Assembly (NCBI RefSeq): GCF_017676365.1
Contig: NZ_JADKMA010000012.1
Span: 1-64,000, forward strand
Direction of reading: 5' to 3'
DNA length: 64,000 bases
From: Streptomyces oryzae
Lineage (GTDB): Bacteria > Actinomycetota > Actinomycetes > Streptomycetales > Streptomycetaceae
Position 1 is the stretch's first letter; every line of letters begins with the position of its first letter. This document shows positions 34,775 through 44,332 of the stretch, piece after piece. The translations under genes were made by a program, and so were the position numbers. The notes beneath the pieces were generated by a model. It was not told the DNA's origin. It saw nothing but the letters and a program-made list of their open reading frames with translations, and ran no database searches.

Positions 34775-35758
34775 ATGCGCCGTACCGCATCGCCTCTCGC
34801 CCTGATTCTGCTGGGCCTCGGCGTCTTCCTGCTCGTGCTCTCGCCGATGCTCGCCTGGTACGTCGAACCGCGGGCCAAGCGCACCCCCACCGACGTGAAC
34901 ATCACCTCGGTCTTCACCGGCAAGGGCAAGTACTTCGACCAGCAGGAACTCAAGACCAAGAGCGGCCAGAAGCTCACCGTCACCCGGCGTGTGCTGGGCG
35001 ATGTCGCGGCCAGTGAGAAGAGCGGGCGGGCCGTGTGGAACGTCTCGCAGGCCATCGACAACCCCAAGACCCGCAAGCTGGACGACCCGCGCAAGTCGTT
35101 CCAGTGGACGACCGAGCGTCTGGTGACCGACCGCAAGAACAACCGGCCGGTCAACTGCTGCCGCTCCAAGCCGAAGGACATCGCCGGAGAGGCGTATCTG
35201 AAGTGGCCCTTCGACGTGGAGAAGCGCGACTACGCCTGGTGGGACAGCAGCCTGGGCGCGACCGTTCCGCTGCACTACAAGGGCGAGGCGAAGGTGCGCG
35301 GCCACCAGGGGCTGCGCTTCTCCGGCACGGTGCGGCCCACCCGGGCCGGAACGCGGCAGGTTCCCGGCGTGCTGGTGGACCGTCCCGACAGCGGGCAGGT
35401 CAATGCCGAGGAGTGGTACTCGAACTCGGGCCTGGACTTCATTGTCGACCAGCGCACCGGCCGCATCCTCTACGCCGCGACCGGGCCGAAGCTCGTCCTG
35501 CGCGCACCCGGCGGCAAGGCCGACAAGGTGACGCTGCTGCAGAGCGACAAGCTGGCGTTCACCAAGAAGACCCAGCAGGAGGCCGTGGACCTGGCCAGGG
35601 ACGACAACTCCCGGCTGCGGCTGGTCGGCAGCGTCGCCCCGGTCGGCACAGCGTCGGCCGGCGGAGTGTGTGCTGCGGCCGGTGCCGTGCTGGTCGTCAG
35701 GGGCCGCCCCGCTCCCGCCCGTGCCCGGCACGCCCCCGCTCACCCGGCAGAGGGGTGA
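34775..35758 (+). CDS. DUF3068 (PorA-family-like) envelope protein
   Basis: 327 residues. An N-terminal membrane helix (LALILLGLGVFLLVLSPMLAW) is followed by a large extracytoplasmic beta-rich domain (YFDQQELKTKSGQKLTVTRRVLGD ... KWPFDVEKRDYAWWDSSLG) and a weak C-terminal hydrophobic stretch. This is the DUF3068 layout, common in mycolic-acid actinobacteria and also in streptomycetes. CC in VNCCRSK may be functional. ATG with CGGAG upstream. First gene of the putative glycan operon, though 385 bp separate it from the next gene. Role unknown. Confidence 0.82.
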   Translation: MRRTASPLALILLGLGVFLLVLSPMLAWYVEPRAKRTPTDVNITSVFTGKGKYFDQQELKTKSGQKLTVTRRVLGDVAASEKSGRAVWNVSQAIDNPKTRKLDDPRKSFQWTTERLVTDRKNNRPVNCCRSKPKDIAGEAYLKWPFDVEKRDYAWWDSSLGATVPLHYKGEAKVRGHQGLRFSGTVRPTRAGTRQVPGVLVDRPDSGQVNAEEWYSNSGLDFIVDQRTGRILYAATGPKLVLRAPGGKADKVTLLQSDKLAFTKKTQQEAVDLARDDNSRLRLVGSVAPVGTASAGGVCAAAGAVLVVRGRPAPARARHAPAHPAEG

Positions 35759-35764
35759 CGGGGG
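35733..35764 (+). terminator. Hairpin at the DUF3068 stop codon
   Basis: About 11 paired bases with one bulge (arms 35733-35745 and 35753-35764) overlapping the stop codon at 35756-35758. Partial termination here would separate the DUF3068 gene from the rest of the glycan genes. Confidence 0.5.
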
Positions 35765-36143
35765 CATGTGCGTGTCCGTGCGCGCGGCGAACTCGGCTCC
35801 TGCTGTGCACTGATGGTTGAACACGCGACAGAGCGCGAAGTGATGAAGCCTCAGGCGCATTCCGGAGCAAAATTGTCACTCCGGTGAGTAGCCACCCGCG
35901 AACGCTGCGGCGAACACTGAGCCTCCAACGCGCACCGCCCCGCAACAACCCCCGCGCACGGCCCCCGCAAAGCCTTCGCACCGCCTTCGCACGGCATGAG
36001 CCCCCTCTGCAACGCGCACCGCACCCGCAATGGCTCCACCGCAAGGCACGGCCCCACCCCGGAAAGCCGCACCGACAAGCCCCCGCCGAAGCGGCCCCCA
36101 CCGCTTCGGTCCCTACCGCACCCTGAGACGAGTTGGAGCACCG
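35759..36143. promoter_or_regulatory. Intergenic region before the glycosyltransferase gene
   Basis: 385 bp. An 80-codon open frame (35884-36126) is highly biased and has no ribosome site, so I reject it as a gene. The palindrome CCGGAG-N11-CTCCGG (35862-35884) surrounds the A/T-rich AAAATTGT and is a possible operator or promoter for the downstream eight-gene block. Confidence 0.45.
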
Positions 36144-37448
36144 ATGCCCCAGCACGTACGACCCTCCCTGGTCCCCCCACACGACCAGCACGCCGCCCTC
36201 GCGCCTGCCGCCACCGCCGGGCAGGACTCCGCCCCGCGCAGGCAGCGTCCGGCCGATCCAGGGTCCCCCCGCCGCATCGTCTTTCTGGCGCGGCGGGATC
36301 TCGGCAATCCGGCCGCGGGCGGCTCCGAGCTGCTGATCGACCGGATCGCCGAGGGACTCACCCACCATGGCCACCAAGTCACCCTGTTGTGCGGTGGCCC
36401 TGCCGCCTATCGCGACTACCGCGTCGTGTCGGCCGGCGGTGACGCCACACACTTCCTGCGTGCCCGCAGCGCCTTCGCCCGGCAGGTGGGCGACTGCGAC
36501 CTGCTGGTGGAGGTGTGCAACGGCATGCCCTACCTCGCGCCCCTGTGGTACCGGGGGCCGACGCTCTGCTTCGTCAATCATGTGCACACCGACCTGTGGG
36601 GCATGCGCTACCCGGCTCCCGCAGCACGGCTGGGCCGGCAGCTCGAGCACTGGGCGCTGGCGCGCAACCACCGGCGCAATCTGAAGGTCGCCGTCTCCGG
36701 ATCGACCGCGCGGGCACTGACCGGGATCGGGGTGCCCGAGGAAGAGATCCGCATCGTGCACAACGGTGTCGAGGAGCCCGGCCCGCCGCATCCCAAGGCG
36801 GCCGAGCCGCTGTTCCTGGCGATGGGACGGCTGGTGGAGTACAAGCGGGTCGATCTGCTGCTGCGCCTGTGGGAGCGGGTCAGGCCGGTCACCGGGGGCC
36901 GGCTGGTCATCGTCGGTGACGGCCCGGAACGGCCGGCGCTGGAGGCCATGGCCGGCCCTGGCGTCACGTTCACCGGGCACATCAGCGAAGGTGAAAAGCA
37001 CCGACTGCTGTGCCGTTCCTGGTTACTGCTGCACCCCTCTCTGGTGGAGGGGTGGGGGCTGGTCGTCATGGAGGCGGCGGCACGCGGCACCCCGGCGATC
37101 GGTTTCGACATCCCCGGGCTGCGCGACTCCGTCGAGGACGGGGTGACCGGGCTGCTGGCGCGCGGGGAGAGTTCGTTCGCGGCGCACTGGTGCGCGCTCG
37201 CGCTGTCGGCGGAACGGCGGCTGGCACTGGGCCGCGCGGCAGAGCGCAGGGCGGCCCAGTTCCGCTGGGCACAGACGGTGCGCGGCTTCCGGGCCGTCGC
37301 TGCAGAGGCGTACGCGCGCGCAGCCGGCAGCCCGGCTGCAGGCGGCAATCCGGCTGCTGGCGGCACCCCGGCGCCGCCCGTCCCTGGGTGCGGCGAGGTG
37401 GACGGCGCCTCCCGTACCGGTCCGCGCCCTGTTCCCGTAGGGCGGTGA
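36144..37448 (+). CDS. Glycosyltransferase family 4
   Basis: 434 residues. GT-B fold: N-terminal domain RRIVFLARRDLGNPAAGGSE (glycine-rich acceptor loop) and C-terminal donor site LFLAMGRLVEYKRVDLLL, LVIVGDGPERPALE, and LHPSLVEGWGLVVMEAAARGTPAIGFD with the EX7E glutamates. Retaining enzymes of this family use nucleotide sugars in the cytoplasm. Start ATG 36144 with TTGGAG upstream. It begins a run of eight genes overlapping or nearly so. A Gly/Ala/Pro repeat (AGGNPAAGGTPAPP) lies near the C-terminus. Confidence 0.93.
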   Translation: MPQHVRPSLVPPHDQHAALAPAATAGQDSAPRRQRPADPGSPRRIVFLARRDLGNPAAGGSELLIDRIAEGLTHHGHQVTLLCGGPAAYRDYRVVSAGGDATHFLRARSAFARQVGDCDLLVEVCNGMPYLAPLWYRGPTLCFVNHVHTDLWGMRYPAPAARLGRQLEHWALARNHRRNLKVAVSGSTARALTGIGVPEEEIRIVHNGVEEPGPPHPKAAEPLFLAMGRLVEYKRVDLLLRLWERVRPVTGGRLVIVGDGPERPALEAMAGPGVTFTGHISEGEKHRLLCRSWLLLHPSLVEGWGLVVMEAAARGTPAIGFDIPGLRDSVEDGVTGLLARGESSFAAHWCALALSAERRLALGRAAERRAAQFRWAQTVRGFRAVAAEAYARAAGSPAAGGNPAAGGTPAPPVPGCGEVDGASRTGPRPVPVGR

Positions 37449-37455
37449 TAGGGCC

Positions 37456-38184
37456 GTGCGGGACCCCTCCATCAGACGATCCGTCGCACTCTTCCGTGCG
37501 TTTCTGCGCGAGCAGTCCGACCCCGAGTTCTGCTACGGCCTCCTCGCGCGGGACGCGGTGCGACAGGTGGAGCGTTACGTCCCGCTGGAGGGCCGCACTG
37601 TCGTGGACGTCGGCGGCGGCAGCGGGCACTTCACCGAGGAGTTCCGCCGCCGGGGAGCGCACTGCTTCCTGTTCGAGCCGGACCCGGAGGAGCTGCACGC
37701 GGGCGGGCGGGAGCCCGAAGGCGCGGTGCTGGCCGACGGTTATCTGCTGCCACTGGCCGACGGAGTGGCGGACGTGTGCTTCTCCTCCAATGTGCTCGAG
37801 CACGTGGCCGATCCACAGACCTTCCTGTCCGAGATGGTCCGGGTGACCCGCCACGGCGGGCTGATCTATGTGTCGTTCACCAACTGGTACTCCCCCTGGG
37901 GCGGCCACGAGACGGCGCCCTGGCACTACTTGGGGGCCGAACGCGCCCGCTCCCGCTACCGGCGCCGTACCGGCCGCCCCGCCAAGCACACCCTCGGCGA
38001 GAACCTGTTCGCCGTGCACATCGGGCCGACTCTCCGTCACGTGCGCGCCCGGGACGACGTGGAGATCGTCGCTGCCCGCTCCCGCTACTGGCCGTTCCTG
38101 GCGGGCGCGATCACCCGTGTACCCGGAGTGCGCGAGTTCGCCACCTGGAACCTCCTCCTCATCCTCCGGCGGTGTCCCTCATGA
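37456..38184 (+). CDS. Class I SAM-dependent methyltransferase
   Basis: 242 residues. Motif I is VVDVGGGSGHFTEEF, motif II acidic LFEPDPEEL, and motif IV-like CFSSNVLEHVADPQTFLSEMVRVTRHGG. GTG start 8 bp after the glycosyltransferase. Its stop overlaps the AftD-like gene by ATGA. The likely substrate is a sugar or lipid-linked sugar made by its neighbours. WYSPWGGHETAPWHYLG in the C-terminal half is characteristic of this branch. Confidence 0.93.
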   Translation: MRDPSIRRSVALFRAFLREQSDPEFCYGLLARDAVRQVERYVPLEGRTVVDVGGGSGHFTEEFRRRGAHCFLFEPDPEELHAGGREPEGAVLADGYLLPLADGVADVCFSSNVLEHVADPQTFLSEMVRVTRHGGLIYVSFTNWYSPWGGHETAPWHYLGAERARSRYRRRTGRPAKHTLGENLFAVHIGPTLRHVRARDDVEIVAARSRYWPFLAGAITRVPGVREFATWNLLLILRRCPS

Positions 38185-41100
38185 CCACGACCGTCCAGGC
38201 ACCACCCCAGACCCCGGCTCCTTCCGCGCGGCCCGTTCCTCCCCCGGAGGGGCCCAGGAGCCGACGCTGGCTGTTCGGCTTCTGGGCAGTCGTCCTGGTC
38301 GCCTTCCTGGCCAAGTCGCCGGGGAAGATGACGTTCGAGACCAAGCTGGGCGTGGCTGCCGACCCCTGGCAGTTCCTGGGCGACCTGGGGCAGTTGTGGC
38401 ACGACCGCGGCGGCTTCGGCGGAATCGCCGACCAGTACGCCGGCTACCTCTTCCCGGCACTGCCGTACTACGGGCTGACCGATCTGCTCCAGATACCGAC
38501 CTGGCTGGCCGAGCGGCTGTGGATGTCGCTGATCGTCTCGGCGGCGTTCTGGGGCGCCCTGCGGCTGGCCGAGCGGCTCGGCGTGGGCAACGGCGCCACC
38601 AGGCTGCTCGCCGCTGTGGTGTACGCGCTGTGGCCCACCTACACCATCGTCATCGGCTCCACCTCGGCCGCCGCGCTGCCGGGCGCCGTACTGCCGTGGG
38701 TGCTGCTGCCGCTGACCTCAGCCCTGGTGGCGCCCCGTGTCGCGGCGGCCCGCTCGGCGCTGGCGATCCCCTTCATGGGAGGCGTGAACGCCGCCTCCAC
38801 GCTGGCTGCGCTGCTGCCCGCGCTGCTGTACGTCGCCACCCGCACCGGACGCACCCGCCGCACCCTGCTGGCCTGGTGGCTGCCGGGCGTCATGCTGGCC
38901 ACTATCTGGTGGTGGGTGCCGCTGCTGCTGCTCGGCACGTACGGCGAGGACTTCATGCCGTACGTGGAGAACGCCCGGACCACCACAGGCACCATGTCGG
39001 CCACCGAGATGCTGCGCGGCGGCGGCAACTGGACGGCCTATCTGCACTTCGGGGAGGCCTGGCTGCCGGCCGGCTGGACGGTGGCGGCCGACTGGCTCGC
39101 CATCCTGGGCGGTGCTTTCGCCGCAGCGCTGGGGCTGGCCGGGCTGGCACGCCGCGACCTGCCGGAGCGGCGCTGGCTGGTGCTGACGGCTGTGACCGTC
39201 AGCGGCGTCATGCTCGCCGGTTACGCGGGCGCGCTGGGCGCGCCGTTCGCCGAGCAGGTCCAGGACTGGCTGGACGGCCGGCTGCGCCCGTTCCGCAACA
39301 TCTACAAGTTCCAGCCGGGCCTCGCACTGGCGCTCGTCTTCGGGCTCGCCCACCTGCTCGCCGTCGCCGCCAGGACCCGCGGCACCAGGGCGCTGCCGGG
39401 CCGCGGACTGGTGCTGTGGGTGGCGACGCTGGCGGTGCTGCCCGGGCTGTGTCTGCCGTACGTCAACGGGGACGTCCTCCAGCCTGGCGCCTTCGGCAAG
39501 CTGCCCAAGCACTGGCAGCAGACGGCCGACTGGCTGGAGAAACACAGCCCGCACACCCGCGCCTACGTCACCCCCGCGACGGCGCACGGCATCTACACCT
39601 GGGGCTCTCCCATCGACCAGCCGCTGGACGTGCTCGCCAAGTCCCCCTGGGCACAGCGCGACTATGTGCCGTTCGGCACCCCGGGCAACCGCAGGGCGAC
39701 CGACGCGGTGGAGCAGGCCCTGATGAGCGGCGGCGAGGTCCCCGGGCTGGCCGACTTCCTGGCCCGCGCGGGTCTCTACAACGTCGTCGTACGCAACGAC
39801 CTCGACCCCGACCAGGTGGGCTACGTACCGCCGCAGACCGTCAAGCGCACCCTGGAGGCGTCCGGCTACCGGAAGGTGAAGGGTTTCGGGCCGACCCTGA
39901 CCGGGGGCCGTATCCCCGAGGGAACGCCCGTACAGGTCGCCGGTTTCTATCCGCGCCAGCGGGCCGTGGAGATCTACCAGCCGACCGGTACGGCGCGCCC
40001 GCAGCGGGCCGCGCTCAAGCCCATCTCGCAGACGGCACAGGTCAGCGGCGGCCCCGAGGCGCTGCTGCCGCTGGCGGGCGACGACCGGATCAAGGGCAGG
40101 CCGACCGTGCTGACCGGGGACAACCATCCCGGCCTGGGCACCCCGTCGCTGCAGGTCAAGGGCGACGGGCTGCGGCGCGCCGACACCCGGTTCGGGCTGG
40201 TGAACACCAACACCTCGTACACCTACACCGCCGGCGAACGGAACCATCCGGACAGCCTCCAGCAGCCCGGAGAGAAGCCGAAGCAGATCCTGCCGGCCAA
40301 GGGCACCCGGCACCAGACGACGTCCGTGCTGCGCGGTGCGAAGTCCGTGACGGCCTCCAGCAGCGGCAACTGGCTCTTCCACCTGCCGCAGTACGAGCCC
40401 GTGGGCGCCTTCGACGGCAACCCGGACACCGCGTGGGCGGAGGGCTCGGCAGGTGAGCCCGAAGGCCAGTGGATCAAGGCGGAGTTCCGGAAGCGGGTGG
40501 ACATCCCCCGCACGATCGAGGTGACGCCGCTGCCCGGTGACGCGACCCGCGCGGCACCCACCCGGGTGCGGGTGGAGACCGAGAACGGCAGCACCTCCGG
40601 TTTTCTGCGTCCTACAGGGGAACGGCAGCAGATCAAGGCACCGCAGGGCACGTCCCGCTGGCTGAAGCTGACCATCACCGAGGCGCAGCCGCCGCGCGCC
40701 GGACTGTCGGGCGCCGGCTTCGCCGAAATCAGCATCCCTGGGGTGCAGGTGACCCGACTGCTGAAGCTCCCGGCAGACGCCGATGGTGACGGTGCGGACA
40801 GTGAGCTGGTTTCGCTGCACCGGGGCGACGATCCCGGCGGCCTCTCCCCCGTCTCCGCCGAGGTGGGGCTGCACCGCAAATTCACCACTGCTGCGAGCTC
40901 CGACTACGGCATAAGGGCACGAGCACTGCCCGTACCGGGCGGCGAACTCGACCGGCTGCTGGACGAGGCGGCCCCCGGATCGCGCGACCGGATCACCGCA
41001 TCGGTGGACTCGACTGCCAGAACCGGTACCGCGTTGAGCGCACGCAATCTGGTGGACGGAAATCTCTCCACAGCGTGGATCGCCGGTGACAAGCCGACCA

Positions 41101-42593
41101 TCCGCCTCAAGTGGCCCGAGAAGCGGGAGATCGGCGAAATCGTGCTCGCCCCGGCCGGCGGCATCTCGGCGGCCGCCAAGGAAGTGCGGATCAGCTCACC
41201 GGACGGAGCGACGACAGCCGGGGTCGACAAGTTCGGCCAGGCGCGCTTCGAGTCGATCGAGACGGACCAGATGACGCTCACCGTCACCAAAACGAAGCCA
41301 CTGACGGTGCACAATCCCCTCGCCGACCGGCAGCTCCAGCTTCCGGTCGGGCTCAACGAGGTCTATCTGCCCGCACTGGACGACTTCCGGGTGCCGGCAC
41401 CCGATCCGGACCAGAAGTTCGAACTCCCCTGTGGCAAAGGCCCGATGCTCGCCGTGGACGGCACCCTGCACGCCACCGAGGCCGCCGGGAAAGTCCGCGA
41501 CCTGACCGAGCGCCGCCCCATCGATGTGCGCCTGTGCGCCGGTGAGGCGGAGGACGGCAGCCTGGAACTGGACGCCGGCGGCCACACCGTGGAAGCCGGT
41601 GACACCGGCCCACTGGCCATCACCGACGTCACCCTGGGCAGCGGCGACGAGGGCACGGCAGGCGCCGAAGGCGCGTCCGGTGCCGGTTCCGGGCAGCGTC
41701 CTGCCGACCGTAAGAGCGTCGCCCGCGACTGGGCGGGCGACGAACGCGCTGTCGAGGTGGGCGACGGACCAGCCGCCTACCTGCAGACGTACGAGAACGC
41801 CAACGACGGCTGGAGGGCCACCCTCAACGGCAAACAGCTGCGCCCGCTGCGGCTCGACGGCTGGCAGCAGGGCTTCCTCGTGCCCGCCGGAGAGACGGGC
41901 ACGGTCAAGCTCGAGTACCAGCCCGCCACTTGGTACAAGGCCGGGCTGATCGCGGGCGGACTGGGCATCGTCGCACTGCTGTGCCTGGCCTTCATCGGTA
42001 TGCGGCGCGGTACGCCGCTGGGCGCCGGGGATGAACGGGATCCGGTGCCGCCGCCCGGCCCGGTACTCGGCACGGTGGCGCTCACCCTGGTGGTCGCGCT
42101 GGTCGCGGGCCCGTATGCGCTGGTCGTCCCGGCGCTGGCGGTGGCCGCCCGGCTCCGGCCCGGCGTGCTGGCACCGGTGGCGCTGGTGGCCATGGCGGGT
42201 GCCGGAGTGGTCGCCGCGCTCGGTGCCGGGTCAGCGCTCGCGGACGGGCAGGGGGCCTTCGGACACGTGGCACAGGCTCTGGCCCTGCTGGCGCTGGCGG
42301 CCGCACTGGTGACGCTGCCCGCGCGGCAGCAGGAGCCCGCCATCGCAGCGGAGCCGGGGCCGTGGGGGCCCGAGGCGGGACCGGAGCCACCGGACGCGCC
42401 GACCGCGCAGCAGCCGAAGCCGGAGCAGCCTCCGCAGCCGTCCTCGCCGTACGCCGCGGAGGCCGCGACGGCGCCCCTGCCGCCCGTGCCGCCCGCACCG
42501 CACCGCGGACCCGTCCAGAGCCCGCCCGATGAGCAGCCCGGCCCGCACCAGGCCCGGCGGCACCCGCACGAAGGGGAGGAACCCGCCCCATGA
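38181..42593 (+). CDS. AftD-like alpha-(1->3)-arabinofuranosyltransferase homologue (GT-C, DUF3367)
   Basis: 1470 residues. The N-terminal ~430 residues hold about ten membrane helices, with the first extracytoplasmic loop ETKLGVAADPWQFLGDL (from Glu53; Asp61) in the place where GT-C enzymes carry catalytic acids. A long extracytoplasmic part follows with two discoidin-like carbohydrate-binding modules, near 730 (VGAFDGNPDTAW) and 950 (NLVDGNLSTAWI). Further helices lie at ~1250-1400, then a Pro-rich tail. This is the architecture of mycobacterial AftD, which branches arabinan using decaprenyl-phosphoarabinose. Streptomycetes have no arabinogalactan, so the sugar and acceptor are unknown. Coupled at both ends by ATGA overlaps. 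Confidence 0.88.
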   Translation: MTTTVQAPPQTPAPSARPVPPPEGPRSRRWLFGFWAVVLVAFLAKSPGKMTFETKLGVAADPWQFLGDLGQLWHDRGGFGGIADQYAGYLFPALPYYGLTDLLQIPTWLAERLWMSLIVSAAFWGALRLAERLGVGNGATRLLAAVVYALWPTYTIVIGSTSAAALPGAVLPWVLLPLTSALVAPRVAAARSALAIPFMGGVNAASTLAALLPALLYVATRTGRTRRTLLAWWLPGVMLATIWWWVPLLLLGTYGEDFMPYVENARTTTGTMSATEMLRGGGNWTAYLHFGEAWLPAGWTVAADWLAILGGAFAAALGLAGLARRDLPERRWLVLTAVTVSGVMLAGYAGALGAPFAEQVQDWLDGRLRPFRNIYKFQPGLALALVFGLAHLLAVAARTRGTRALPGRGLVLWVATLAVLPGLCLPYVNGDVLQPGAFGKLPKHWQQTADWLEKHSPHTRAYVTPATAHGIYTWGSPIDQPLDVLAKSPWAQRDYVPFGTPGNRRATDAVEQALMSGGEVPGLADFLARAGLYNVVVRNDLDPDQVGYVPPQTVKRTLEASGYRKVKGFGPTLTGGRIPEGTPVQVAGFYPRQRAVEIYQPTGTARPQRAALKPISQTAQVSGGPEALLPLAGDDRIKGRPTVLTGDNHPGLGTPSLQVKGDGLRRADTRFGLVNTNTSYTYTAGERNHPDSLQQPGEKPKQILPAKGTRHQTTSVLRGAKSVTASSSGNWLFHLPQYEPVGAFDGNPDTAWAEGSAGEPEGQWIKAEFRKRVDIPRTIEVTPLPGDATRAAPTRVRVETENGSTSGFLRPTGERQQIKAPQGTSRWLKLTITEAQPPRAGLSGAGFAEISIPGVQVTRLLKLPADADGDGADSELVSLHRGDDPGGLSPVSAEVGLHRKFTTAASSDYGIRARALPVPGGELDRLLDEAAPGSRDRITASVDSTARTGTALSARNLVDGNLSTAWIAGDKPTIRLKWPEKREIGEIVLAPAGGISAAAKEVRISSPDGATTAGVDKFGQARFESIETDQMTLTVTKTKPLTVHNPLADRQLQLPVGLNEVYLPALDDFRVPAPDPDQKFELPCGKGPMLAVDGTLHATEAAGKVRDLTERRPIDVRLCAGEAEDGSLELDAGGHTVEAGDTGPLAITDVTLGSGDEGTAGAEGASGAGSGQRPADRKSVARDWAGDERAVEVGDGPAAYLQTYENANDGWRATLNGKQLRPLRLDGWQQGFLVPAGETGTVKLEYQPATWYKAGLIAGGLGIVALLCLAFIGMRRGTPLGAGDERDPVPPPGPVLGTVALTLVVALVAGPYALVVPALAVAARLRPGVLAPVALVAMAGAGVVAALGAGSALADGQGAFGHVAQALALLALAAALVTLPARQQEPAIAAEPGPWGPEAGPEPPDAPTAQQPKPEQPPQPSSPYAAEAATAPLPPVPPAPHRGPVQSPPDEQPGPHQARRHPHEGEEPAP

Positions 42594-44332
42594 CACCACC
42601 GCACAAGGGCCCGGGCAGCACACCCGCACAGGAAGCCGCCCACGGCGCTACGGCCGGCCCGCAGGACGAGGCACCCGAGCGGGCGGTCGTATCGGCCGGG
42701 TCGGCGCCACAGGTGAGCTCCCCCCGTGCGCACGACAGTCGGGCAGGAACGGAGAGCAAAGTCGGCGCCGCGAACCGGGGCGAGGCGCCCGGCGCGGGAG
42801 GCACTGCGCCCCGCGCGGGAGTCACGGCGCCCGGCGCGGGAGTCACCAAATCCGGCGCGGGAGTCACCGAATCCGGCGCAGAAGCCCCAGCACCCGGCCC
42901 TGGAGTCACCTCACCCGGCGCAGGCGCCCCCGCAGCCGGCGCAGGGGTCCCCGCATCCGCCGGTCAGGAGCGCCGCATTCCGTTCCCCACAGTGGACGAG
43001 ATAACCCGGCACTGTCTGGACGACGACGAGCCGGAGACGGTGCATGTGGAGATCCATCTGCCCGCGCGGCCCGACCCCGACCGGCTGCGGGCCGCGTTCG
43101 CCGAGGCGATGCGGCGGCATCCGCGCATCCTGCTGCGGCAGGCGCCCAACCGCTGGTGGCGGCGCCGGTACGCGTGGGTGCTGACCGGGGAGCCGGACCG
43201 GGACCCGGTCTCCTTCCCGGGCGGCACCCTGGAGGAGGCGCGGCAGCGGGCCCTGACGGAGTGCCCGCCACTGGACGCCTCGCCGCCGTTCCGCGCGGAG
43301 GTGATCGAGCACGGCGACGGATGCGTGCTCCTGGTGACGATCAACCACACGGCGCTCGACGGCCCGGCGTGCTTGCGGGTGGTGGCGACAGCGGCCGAGC
43401 TGTACGGGGGCGCGGACAACTCCCCCGCGCCGCCGCCCGTGAGAGCGCCCGCCGAGCAGCGCGATGCGGACCTGCAGTCCGTATCGGGCGGACGGCTGTG
43501 GCCGCGTCCGGCCCGTATCGCCGCAGACACCCGCCATCCGGGAACGCCCCGCAACGGCATGCTGATCGCCGACCTCCCGGTGCCCGCCCGGCCGCCGCGC
43601 GCTCCCGGAGAGCAGGCTCCGTACACCGTCAACGACCAACTGCTGGTCGCCACCTGGCTGATGGTGGCCCGCTGGAACAGCGCACACCAGAAGCGCGTTC
43701 GGCCCGTGCGGATCACCATGCCGGTGGACGACCGGCCCCGCACCGCCGATATGCCCATCGGGAACGGCACCCGGCTGGTGGAGGTCACCTTCGGCGCACA
43801 GGAACGAGAACTGCACCAGGCACTGACGGCGCACGGCCCGGCCGACCGGAAGGAAATAGAGCGACTGCTGCGCACGACGGCCGCCCGTACCCGCGCCCTC
43901 AAGTCCGCCGACCGTCCCCAACTGGGCTTCAGCGGCGACCTGCTGACCGCTCCGCTGCTGCCCGTGGGAGTGCGCGCAGCAGTGATCCGTACGCTGCGCA
44001 GGGCGGCAGGACCGTGGGCGTCCACCACGCTGCTGTCCAACATCGGCCGGGTTCCCTACCCGCTGGACTTCGGTGACGCTGGACGTGCCGGCGCTGTCTG
44101 GTTCTCTGCCCCGGCCCGGATGCCGCGCGGGCTGTCCGTGACGACCGTCTCGACAGGCGGGCGGCTCCAGTTGGCGCTGCGCTGGTCGCACGCCCGGCTG
44201 GACGACAGTGCGGGGGACCGCCTCGGCGCGCTGTTCGCCGAGGCGCTGGCCGCCACCTCGTACGCCCCCCAGGAGCAGGTGCCCGAGGTCCCGCAGCGAG
44301 CGGCAGGACCGGACGAGGAGCCCTCGGCATGA
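42590..44332 (+). CDS. Condensation-fold acyltransferase (PapA/wax-ester-like)
   Basis: 580 residues. The first ~125 are disordered and contain eight 7-residue repeats; the rest is a two-lobed condensation-type domain. The active-site motif is NHTALDG (His253, Asp257), a variant of HHxxxDG in which the first His is Asn. DDRPRTADMPIGNGTRLVEVTF and LGFSGDLLTAPLLPVG fit the second lobe. There is no carrier protein or adenylation domain near it, so it probably transfers an acyl group from CoA to a hydroxyl, as PapA enzymes do for mycobacterial glycolipids. ATG with AGGGGAGG, overlapping the previous stop. Confidence 0.8.
   Translation: MTPPHKGPGSTPAQEAAHGATAGPQDEAPERAVVSAGSAPQVSSPRAHDSRAGTESKVGAANRGEAPGAGGTAPRAGVTAPGAGVTKSGAGVTESGAEAPAPGPGVTSPGAGAPAAGAGVPASAGQERRIPFPTVDEITRHCLDDDEPETVHVEIHLPARPDPDRLRAAFAEAMRRHPRILLRQAPNRWWRRRYAWVLTGEPDRDPVSFPGGTLEEARQRALTECPPLDASPPFRAEVIEHGDGCVLLVTINHTALDGPACLRVVATAAELYGGADNSPAPPPVRAPAEQRDADLQSVSGGRLWPRPARIAADTRHPGTPRNGMLIADLPVPARPPRAPGEQAPYTVNDQLLVATWLMVARWNSAHQKRVRPVRITMPVDDRPRTADMPIGNGTRLVEVTFGAQERELHQALTAHGPADRKEIERLLRTTAARTRALKSADRPQLGFSGDLLTAPLLPVGVRAAVIRTLRRAAGPWASTTLLSNIGRVPYPLDFGDAGRAGAVWFSAPARMPRGLSVTTVSTGGRLQLALRWSHARLDDSAGDRLGALFAEALAATSYAPQEQVPEVPQRAAGPDEEPSA
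42789..42956 (+). repeat. Eight 21-bp tandem repeats in the condensation-protein gene
   Basis: 168 bp made of eight 21-bp units of the form CCGGCGCGGGAGTCACC-NNNN, encoding seven-residue units such as SGAGVTK/SGAGVTE. The repeat keeps frame, so copy number can vary without inactivating the gene. Confidence 0.88.

Noticed and set aside
35884-36126. 80-codon frame before the glycosyltransferase gene
   Set aside because: No ribosome site, extreme Pro/Arg bias and no family; better treated as intergenic.
38718-40874. 718-codon minus-strand frame inside the AftD-like gene
   Set aside because: Low-complexity Arg/Gly/Gln-rich translation with no motif, antisense to a coherent membrane enzyme.
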